Below are positions 48,685 through 57,104 of a stretch of DNA of 64,000 nucleotides, one piece after another; the first letter of the stretch is position 1, and every line of letters starts with the position of its first letter. A program made the translations under genes and the position numbers. This stretch comes from Polyporus tsugae (lineage: Eukaryota > Basidiomycota > Agaricomycetes > Polyporales > Polyporaceae), in contig JAHRBS010000008.1 of the NCBI GenBank assembly GCA_024305745.1, positions 1,364,001-1,428,000 of the forward strand, given 5' to 3'. A model generated the notes under the pieces. That model saw nothing but the letters and a program-made list of their open reading frames with translations, had not been told where the DNA came from and made no database searches.

Positions 48685-48695
48685 AGGTTGAAACT
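48685..48695 (+). other. Element A primer-binding site
   Basis: AGGTTGAAACT begins 2 nt after the 5' LTR, the normal primer-site position. It does not resemble a tRNA 3' end that I know; it is complementary to the LTR segment 48497-48507. Confidence 0.65.
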
Positions 48696-50264
48696 TCTCC
48701 ACGAGCACCAGCGCACTTTTCCCCCAGGAGTTTACACACATTTATTGTTCCCCTCGTACGGTACGCACTCAGACCCTCTGTGTTGGCCTAGCGTAGTGTG
48801 CGCTCTAGTCACACCATTGGACGTGGTCTTGATTCAACTCGAGGCTTGCCACTTTCAGTGGTACAGTGCGCAGAAAGCTCCTAACCCGAGACCCTGGCAC
48901 TGACAGAAGTGGTCCGCCTCACGGCATGGGAGGCTAGAGAAAGGCAGCAAAACAAAGCCAAGGCAGGACACCCCCGGGCTCATGTCCCTTGTGGTTAAGA
49001 CACAGCAATAGGCCGAGGAGGCTGAGCAGACAGTGTTGGATTGTGCACCTGCCGTCTCTGTTCCTTGGATAGGAAGCGAGTTCCAACAACCTGGCGAGCT
49101 GCAGTACATACGGGCACGTCTTCCACGTCGTCGCAGTCGAAGACCAGCATTGGAACGAGTTAGACTCACGGTGGTACATCTGCGAACAACAACCCTGCCC
49201 CAACCGGTCAAACACCTTTGACTGGGATGAGGAAAGCTGGTCTCAATATCCCAGTTTTGTCTCAACCGCCCCAGAGTCGAACAATCTCATCACCCAGTCA
49301 CGACCCAGAGTCCCCACCAACCACCTTCCATGAGCAGCCTCTGCTACTGCAATCAGCCGACCAGGCACACGTCCCCCTAGCCGTGCTCCTAGTCGTATCC
49401 CCACTCCCAGCAGATCACCCTCATTGGGATCCATTCCACTTGGCCAAGCACTTGCGCTAGCCAGTGACTGTATTGCACGACGAACATCCAACCCCCCACC
49501 CATACCCTCTCTAGCAGGGACCCCTCCACAACAAACTGTTGTTCTTAACACCCCGAGTAGCCCCTCCCCTGTGCCAAGTCCCTCTCCACCCTCATCGCCT
49601 GCTTCCACCATGGCCACGCCCGCTCCCTTTGATGTCTCCAAACTCCTCTCTCAAATTGCCCCTCGCGAGTACGATGGAAAACTCGCGCAGGAAGGGCTTC
49701 GCTTTGTAGCCAACGCCTGCATCTACTATGATCTTCTCAAGGCGCAAGGTGTCGCACACGAAATCCGCTGGATCACGATCCTCAACAAGTTGACCAGTGG
49801 CGCTGCTGAATGGGCCGGTCCATACATTGTCACAGTGGCCAGCGGCAATGTTGCATGGTCGGACTTTGCGGCCTTTGAAGGGTCATTCAAGGTGCACTTC
49901 TGTGCTGTGGATAACGAGGAAGCGGCCATTGCAGAACTCACCAAACTCTGCAAGGCTTCGCATCGGCTTGGCACTGTCAAGGACTATACCAGTCAGTTCA
50001 ATGCCATCGCTGCTCGCACCAGGTTTGGTGACGCGGACAAGTGCGAATGGTACTGCACGGCACTCCCTTACAAGATCAAGAACACCTTTGCAACCACAGC
50101 GCACGACATCTCGGACCTCGCCAAGATCCAGAAAGTCACGCTGCAGATGGACCAGCAACTTGCCACACGTGAGGAGGAACAGCCAAAGCAATTTGGATGG
50201 AAGAAGAAGGGTGAAAAGGCAGCCGCCTCTGGTTCGGGCAAGAAGAAGTTTGACGGTGATGTAT

Positions 50265-50837
50265 ACGGTACAGGAGACCTGCGGAGAACTGCAGATCTAC
50301 TGACCGCGGTAGAAGGAGGGAGTTGTCGGGTGCTCGGGGCCGCAAAGATCGGACAACAAACGCGTACCAAAAAGAACACCAAGTGACCGCAACGTACCCG
50401 CACGGTGCGGGAAGCTCACGGCGAGCTGATGAGGGCTCTTGGGCCTGATGCGAATTGACGAACGGCCGGACGGACGGACGGTACGAGCGCGGTGCTTGCA
50501 GAGAGAGAGAGAGAGCGGGGAGACGAGTCTGATTCCTGCTGGGCCTCAACTTCTCCCTATGTAACATACACCGAACCCTAAAATAAGTAACATACTAGAC
50601 ACGGGAGTGGAGCTCGGGCTGTCGACGAATGTCACGCTGAAACGCGCCCTCTCCGGACGGAAACAGCTAAGACTGCGGGAGTGGACGCGCGCGCGTTAAG
50701 GCGGGCAGATGACGTAGTGCGAGGACGGTGCGAGCAGAGCGCCGGTCCGGCGTATGCTGGAAAGCCGCCGAGCCAACGCGCACGCGGCACACGAAGAGAG
50801 CGGGTGAGCGTCGAGATCCCCACACAGATGGGCTGAA
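50265..50837. other. Probable insert within element A gag
   Basis: Separates the capsid part from the zinc knuckle, which are normally adjacent. Contains a GGAC run (50468-50481 area), a GA run (50500-50513 area), GTAACATAC twice, and in-frame stops at 50384 and 50834. No clear terminal repeats or target duplication found. Confidence 0.5.
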
Positions 50838-51030
50838 GGCCCATCAACGGCGAGTGCTGGAACTGCGGTGAGAAAGGACATCCCGTGTTCCACTGCCCAA
50901 AGCCCAAGGTCGAGGGCCAACGGGCTGCCTCTTCTTCCTCATCTAGTACCGACAAGCTCACGACACTCAAGGCCCAGCTCAAGGCAATGGAGGAAAAGAT
51001 TGCTGCCCTTACGGTGGTTGATAAGAAAGA

Positions 51031-51037
51031 GGGTTTT
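51031..51037 (+). promoter_or_regulatory. Element A gag/pol -1 frameshift site
   Basis: GGGTTTT directly before TGA, in phase G_GGT_TTT; pol continues in the -1 frame from 51037. Identical in arrangement to element B. Confidence 0.75.
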
Positions 51038-54000
51038 TGATTAGAACCGCACTGGACGCTGCGCGTGCTGGTTCCTGTAGTAATAGTCAATTTTCTGTAC
51101 TGGGTTCGTTGTTTGTATATGAAGTAAATCACAATGGTCAACACTTTCATATACCGGTACGGTTAATCGGCAAGCAGCAACATAAGGACATTGTAGCTAT
51201 GGTAGATAGCAGTGCTACTACTAAGTTCCTACATAAACAATTCATAGAACAGAATAGGGTTATAACAAGGAAGTTGGCAAGGCCAATTCCTCTGTACAAC
51301 ATTGACGGTTCAGAGAACCATGATGGTACGATCACAGAGGTTGCCATGTTGGATATGGCAATCGGAGACCACAGGGAGAAGGTGGTCTTTGTAGTGACAG
51401 ATATAGGAGAAGAGGATGTCATCATCGGCCTGGACTGGCTACGTGAGCACAACCCTGAAGTAGACTGGGAATGTGGCTCGCTGCACCTGTTGAGATGTCT
51501 AGAGACATGTCCGGCTAACCAGAGAACCTCTGAACCTGTCGAGACCAAAGCGCATGATATGGAGGTACGGCTTATGGCGCGCTGCGGGCCTCGATGGGCA
51601 AAGAAGGTTAGGAAGGTTAGAAGGGTGTGTGCGGCAGTGATGACCGAGGAGAAGGAGGAGGATAGGCCCTGGCCGCCAGGATTCCTGCCACGGTGGGATG
51701 GAACTGAGACGTCTCTTCTCAATGCATGGGAGGATGGACAACGCCTTTATGGTGCTCCGCAACTGTTTGCTTCAGCGACGTACACATATTCACAACAACT
51801 CGCTGAGCAAGAGTACCAGAAGAAGGAAATCCGCCCCGTTGAAGAGATCATACCCGAGCACTATCACGAATACTTGCATGTGTTCTCGAAGGAGGCATCC
51901 AAATGTTTGCCAGAACACAGACCCTATGACCATGTGATAGAGCTCGTGCCTGATGCAAAGATGTTCCATTCCCGTGTGTACCCCCTATTGCCCAGCAAAC
52001 AAGGAGAGCTTGACAAGTTTCTTGCTGAGAACTTGGCCAAAGGCTATATTCAAGAGTCGAAGTCGCCAATGTTGTCGCCATTCTTCTTTGTCAAGAAGAA
52101 GGATGGTAGCTTACGTCCAGTCCAGGACTATCGGTGACTCAACGAGATCACCATTAAGAACCGTTACCCACTACCATTGGTATCGGATCTGATGGATTGA
52201 CTCAAGAAGGCCAAGTACTTCACAAAGCTCGATATCCACTGGGGGTACAACAACGTGCGGGTTAAGGCTGGCGATGAGTGGAAGGCTGCCTTCGTGACCA
52301 ACTGAGGGCTGTTCGAACTGAACATCATGTTCTTTGGGCTAGCCAATTCGCCCAGCACATTCTCTGCGCTCATGAACGACATCTTCAAGGACCTCATCAT
52401 ACTCGGCAAAGTCACTATCTACCTCAATGACATCCTCATATTCACCGACAGTCTTGAGGAACACCGCACATTGGTGTGTGAGGTCCTGAAACGTCTTAAG
52501 GAGAACAATCTGTTCTGCAAGCCAGAGAAGTGTGAGTTCGAACAACCTAAGGTGGAATACCTCGGTGTACTCGTCTTGGAGAACTGCGTAGAGATGGACC
52601 CGGTGAAGGTAAAGGGTATCGCAGATTGGCCTGTCCCTCAGAATGCCACAGGCATACGGAAGTTCCGCGGTTTCGCAAACTTCTATCGGTGGTTCATAAA
52701 GGACTTTAGTGCCATCTGCAAACCCTTGGATCGCCTCACGGGCAATGCACCATGGGAATGGGGAGACGAAGAGCAGTCTGCCTTTGACGAGCTCAAGCGT
52801 TGCTTCACCAAAAGCCCTGTCCTAACAATCTATGATCCAGACCGCAACACCCGCATTGAAGTCAACACATCTGGCTTCGCTACAGGCGCGGTTCTGTCTC
52901 AGGAGGGGGAAGATGGCAAATGGCACCCCGTCACTTTTCACTCCGAGTCGATGAACGACACTGAACGCAACTACGAGATCTACGACAAGGAGATGCTCGC
53001 CATCATTCGTGCCCTGCAGGCCTGGCGTCACTATCTCGAGGGTCTCCCTAGTGTGTTCGAAATCCAGTCGGACCACAAGAATTTCAAGTATTGGCACATA
53101 GCACAGAACCTCACATGCAGGCAGGCACAATGGGCTCTCTATCTGTCACGATTCGACTTTGTCATCTCGCACAAGCCTGGGATGTCTAACGGTAGGGCTG
53201 ATGCACTGTCAAGATGGCCCGACCACCAGCACGAGGATGCAGATGACAATCTCGGTCGAGTCTTGTTGCAACCGGAACGATTCCGGATATTGGCAGCCAA
53301 GAGAGGGCACCTATCGGTGGTTCCAGAGAAGGCACTGCTTTGGCGTATCCGCGAGTGTGGAGAATGCAAACAGGAGGTTGTGGAGGCACTCAGTAAGCTG
53401 GACAAGCTTGGACCAGCACGTCTTTAGAACGACTTGGTGGACTGGAACAGCAAGCAAGGCCTGCTACTGTACCGAGGCAAAGTCTATGTCCCCAAGGACG
53501 ATGCACTGCGTGCTGAGATTGTACGCATCCACCATGACCTCCCACCCGCTGGACACCCTGGGCAGTCAAAGACATTGGAGTTGGTCACGCGAAACTACTG
53601 GTGGCTGGGCATGGCAAAGTTCATTAAGGATTACGTTGAGACCTGCGACACCTGTCGCCGCGGCAAGGGCTCGCATGCCAAACTGCACGGTCCTCTTCAA
53701 CCGAACGAAATCCCTGATGGCCCAGGCCAGATTGTGATGTGCGACTTCATCACTGGACTTCCAGAGGTGGATGGGTACAACGCGCTTCAGCTCATCGCTG
53801 ATCAGCATGGAAAGATGATACATCTTATTCCCTGCACCGAGGAGATCGATGCGGAAGGAGCTGCTGACAACTTCATCCGAGAACACTTTCATCTTCATGG
53901 GCTGCCGCGGAAGATCATCTCTGATTGTGGGCCCCAGTTCTCAAGCAAACTCTTCCGTGCCGTGCTCAAGGGACTCGGCATAGAAAGCGCAATGTCCACA

Positions 54001-54804
54001 GCCTACCACCCTCAGACGGATGGGCAATCGGAATGATGGAACCAGGAGATAGAGGCGTACCTTCGTATGTTCTGCTCGCGGTGCCGCGATGACTGGGTCA
54101 AGTGGCTGCCGATTGCAGAGTTTGCCTTTAACTCGCATCAGCACTCGTCAATGGGTTACTCGCCATTCTACCTCATGTACGGCTACGAACCCCAGTTCCA
54201 TATTCCGATGTTGCCTACAGCGGTGCCTGCGGCTGATGAACATCGAGAGGAGTTGCGACAGGCACGAGAGGATGCAACCGCGGCCTTGACTCTGGCAGCT
54301 GAGCGGATGAAGGAGTACTATGATTGGTATGTCCATGACGCTCCAGAGTTCAAGGAAGGCCAGAAGGTGTGGCTTGACACGAGGAACTTCCGTGTTCCTG
54401 GAGTCTCTCGGAAACTGGTGGATCGGTATGCTGGCCTGTATCCGGTTGTATGCAGGGTGGGCAATCTAGCTTACGAGCTTAGACTCCCTAAGGACCTTGT
54501 AATCCATCCAGTGTTCCACGTCTCTCTCTTGCTTCCGCACAAAGAGAGTTGACTCCCCGGTCGTCACCCAGCAGAGCCAGTGGCAATTGAGGTAGAGGGG
54601 AAGGAAGAGTATGAAGTGGAGGAAGTGTTGGAGTCGCGGCGGTATGGGCAGTAGAAGAAACTGCAGTACCTCATGCACTGGAAGGGTTGGGGCCCTGAAC
54701 ATGACAGCTGGGGGAATGCAGTAGACCTTGCAAACGCGCCGCAACTCGTACAGAAATTCCATTCAACGCACGCAGAAGTGCCTGGTCCTCTCAAGAAGAC
54801 TTAG
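51037..54804 (+). pseudogene. Element A pol with chromodomain, inactivated
   Basis: Protease DIVAMVDSSATTKFLHKQFI has DSS where DSG is usual. RT palm motifs FFVKKKDGSLRPVQDYR and MFFGLANSPSTF; the active site reads YLND (52420-52431) instead of YLDD. RNase H RIEVNTSGFATGAVLSQEG and NYEIYDKEMLAIIRALQAWR. Integrase HH..CC zinc part (HHDLPPAGHPG, CDTCRRGKG), CDFITGLPEVDGYNALQLIA, IISDCGPQFSS, STAYHPQTDGQSE. Chromodomain EEYEVEEVLESRRYGQ with LMHWKGWGPEHDSWGN. Stops: TGA 52135, 52198, 52303, 54034 and 54550; TAG 53425 area and 54652. The five TGAs are each readable as CGA. Ends LKKT at 54804. Confidence 0.93.
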
Positions 54805-54822
54805 TCGTGAAGGCACAACCCT

Positions 54823-54836
54823 TAGGAGGGGGGTAT
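54823..54836 (+). other. Element A polypurine tract
   Basis: TAGGAGGGGGGTAT adjoining the 3' LTR. Confidence 0.7.
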
Positions 54837-55282
54837 TGTCATGAATGTTCTATTCGGCGCCTGCCACCAGCGCCTTAGTTTCCTTTTCCGGACAATCTAC
54901 TTCTCATGTCGTACTTATTGTTCTCCATTGCATTGTATCTTGTCCTTTGTTCTCTAGCACAATAGCTCCTTATTGTCCATTGTTGCTATTGTTCCGTTTC
55001 CATTGTTCACCCGTGTCCATAGTTACCTATTGTCCCCGGGTTCCCATTGTCCTCTATATGTATATAAGGACCTGTACTTTGCTGCCTGGAGACCTCAGTT
55101 TCGACCTCTTGTCTCCAGGTAAGCCTCACTGTATTTCGCTCATAGACACCTACTTACTCAATACAACTTGTCTCCAGCCCTGACCGTTGAGCCTTGCTCC
55201 GCTCTCGCTGCACAAGTGCTTGTCGGTGCTCCTGCTCGTCTCGTACGTATCCCTGATCCTTGCTTGACGCTCAGTCGTAACA
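54837..55282 (+). repeat. Element A 3' LTR
   Basis: 446 bp; 14 substitutions relative to the 5' LTR, no indels. Confidence 0.96.
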
Positions 55283-55287
55283 TACCG
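55283..55287. repeat. Element A target-site duplication, right
   Basis: TACCG. Confidence 0.93.
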
Positions 55288-55765
55288 CGGGGGTACCAGT
55301 TACGGGAGGTGACTGCGTGTTTGACATGGGAATCTTGGGTTTCAGGGGTGAGTTGAGGTTGATTGTTTGTCTGGGGTTGGCACCACTTCCTGATGTCAGA
55401 ATTTTGGATAGGGGAGCGATGGGGGTTACTGGAGGTGGTGTGCGGCGACCAATTCCTTCGCTGGCTAGGGTTAGCGCAGTGGCTAGGGGAATAGCTGAGA
55501 GTGAGGGGGAAGCTTTGGGAGTGGGGTTTCGACTGGGGTTTGGGGATGCCACAGGGATTTGACTGGAATTCTCTAGGGATCCCTCGGGCCACTCTGTAGG
55601 GTTAACTCTGGAGGTTCTTTCAAGGGGATATCCATCTTCTCCAGTAGTATAGACCCAATGAGTACCGTTGAATACAATGTGTCGATCGTAGAGGTACCAG
55701 ACGTTGTCTTCTCCAAGAGTAGAGTTACTTGGGGGACATCTGATGCTTTGTGTCGGGGGAGCCAC
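55288..55765 (-). pseudogene. Element B gag, N-terminal part
   Basis: Ser/Pro-rich Gag N terminus (NVWYLYDRHIVFNGTHWVYT, SKILTSGSGANPRQT). It runs into the element A insertion point. Its frame is offset by one from the C-terminal part at 48236, consistent with an extra C in the CCCCC run near 55289-55293. Confidence 0.75.
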
Positions 55766-55803
55766 AGTTATTGCCTAGACTTGGATAAGTTGGCAGGAGA
55801 AAG

Positions 55804-55813
55804 AGTTTGACCT
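55804..55813 (-). other. Element B primer-binding site
   Basis: Minus strand AGGTCAAACT starts 2 nt from the 5' LTR. It is the perfect complement of the LTR segment at 55986-55995. Confidence 0.65.
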
Positions 55814-55815
55814 AA

Positions 55816-56291
55816 TGTTACGATGAGGTTCTCAGTGTGGGGTCAGAGGTGCGCACTCTCAAAGTGGGCAGAGGATGACGAGGGAGTAAAGCAGTGTTCG
55901 TTGTGTCAGAGGTTCTGAGTAGCGACTGGCCAGGGGACAGACACTCAAGGGTTCAGTGGGGAGTGAGAACCTCAATGGATTCAAGAGGTCAAACTAGGGA
56001 AACGTACATGGAGGTCTCGTCTTATATAGATAACAGGAACAATAGCAGAACCGAGGTAGTGGGTCCCTACCGGAAACAGAGAACAAAGGAGTAACTGAGA
56101 GGGGGAGGCCTATTGTACTGAGAAGGACAATAGCACGGCAAGGTCCGGACCAAGGGCAATAGCTGACACGTGATGTTGTGATCACATGCCTAGTAAGAGT
56201 ACAATGGGGTTGAACTCGGGAGTCATGCAGGTGCGAGAGCGAGATAGGAACGTCAAAGGGAAAAGATAAGATGGCATGCAAGGTGGTAACA
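55816..56291 (-). repeat. Element B 5' LTR
   Basis: 476 bp; carries 28 bp (56215-56242 area) absent from the 3' LTR. Confidence 0.93.
55986..55995 (-). other. Element B predicted RNA 5' end / self-primer
   Basis: Minus strand AGTTTGACCT, about 35 nt downstream of a TATATAA on the same strand (near 56026-56032); complementary to the primer site at 55804-55813. Confidence 0.6.
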
Positions 56292-56296
56292 CCATG
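56292..56296. repeat. Element B target-site duplication, right (imperfect)
   Basis: CCATG versus CCATA on the left. Confidence 0.7.
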
Positions 56297-57104
56297 CATC
56301 CGTGACTATTCAGTACATTTAATGCAGTCATTTGGGTCACCAAAATAGATACAGGGGGTGCTATGACCGGTACAGTACAGTTCGAATCCGCGCGCCGCAT
56401 CCATCCTACGAGCTCGCACACCAGCCCCGCTCCTCCGCCTCCCCTCTACGCCTCCTCCATAAGCCCACATACCCCGCGCCCACTAGCCCACGCTCAAATC
56501 CCGCCCACGAGTGCTCCGCGCAGATTCCCCCGCTGTCCGCCACCAACCTTCAAAAGCCCTGCGCCATTTTGGTCAGCTCCCACGCGTGCGGTCCTCCAAC
56601 CCGGCTGATCTGCGTACCTCTTCGCTTACAGTTGCGCGCAGGTGGCTGGAAGAGTGAAGTGGAGAGTGGGAGAGAGAATACGAGGGGAGCGCGCCATAGG
56701 GGAGATGGTGGGGGGAAGCAAGAAGTGGGCGGAGGGGAGGACAATGTTGCCCCGTCTTAAGTACGTCGGGGATGCCGATGGCGTCATGGACGGCAAGTTG
56801 GGGGCGCAATCGGGGGGCAGTCGAAAACAGACATGGGTTGGGGAACACGGGTGGGAGCAGGTTACAGTGTACAATATATGAGCTTGTTGTTATATTACGG
56901 TTTTCGACATAGGACGCATCAGGCGCCCGAAGTAGTTGTACAAATCGAGCAACTCGATTATAAAAATCAACCCAAACTACAACTATGCACATAGCTTCGA
57001 TCTGAAAATAGACCTTATGAGCGCCAAGAATGGGAGGCAAAATATCCCAATTGCTCGAATTGGTTCCCAATCGCTGGCAATGGGAGGGGTTCTCACTGGG
57101 ATTA
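56297..57104. other. Between element B and the P450 duplication
   Basis: A long minus-strand open frame covers this and the P450 upstream DNA, but it crosses the duplication boundary and has no motifs, so I do not call it a gene. Confidence 0.4.

Larger units (their letters stand above)
49334..51040 (+). pseudogene. Element A gag with zinc knuckle, interrupted by an insert
   Basis: The frame is open from 49334 (after a TGA possibly derived from CGA) through a Pro/Ser-rich N terminus. The capsid-like core is IAPREYDGKLAQEGLRFVAN, WITILNKLTSGAAEWAGPYI and FEGSFKVHFCAVDNEEAAIA. It ends in KKKFDGDV, after which about 570 bp of unrelated DNA with stops intervene. The same frame then resumes as INGECWNCGEKGHPVFHCPK (CCHC knuckle, 50855-50896) and ends VVDKKEGF at TGA 51038-51040. 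Confidence 0.88.
48237..55282 (+). mobile_element. Chromovirus (Ty3/Gypsy) element A, nested inside B
   Basis: 446-bp LTRs (TGTCATGAA...GTAACA) at both ends, perfect 5-bp target duplication, plus-strand gag-pol with integrase after RT and a C-terminal chromodomain. Inserted in the opposite orientation within the gag of B, so it must be the later insertion. LTRs differ at 14 bases, all at CpG dinucleotides. Multiple stops and an altered RT active site mean it is inactive. Confidence 0.96.
42336..56291 (-). mobile_element. Chromovirus (Ty3/Gypsy) element B, split by element A
   Basis: LTRs at 42336-42783 and 55816-56291 (TGTTAC...). Minus-strand internal order: gag, CCHC knuckle, protease, RT, RNase H, integrase, chromodomain, then an extra ORF. 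RT before integrase plus a chromodomain places it in the chromoviruses. After removing nested element A and its 5-bp duplication, B is about 6.9 kb. LTRs differ by 5 substitutions and a 28-bp indel. Several stops in gag and pol make it defective. Confidence 0.95.

Noticed and set aside
48760..48900. Second gene between the element A leader and gag
   Set aside because: Only short frames with no motifs; position and flanks mark it as retrotransposon leader.
42336..56291. RIP as the cause of the transposon mutations
   Set aside because: RIP in ascomycetes favours CpA; here the LTR changes fall at CpG with no evident preference for the base before the C. Deamination of methylated CpG fits better.
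56360..56400. GTTCGAATCC resembling a tRNA B box
   Set aside because: No A box or cloverleaf arms can be formed at the right distance.
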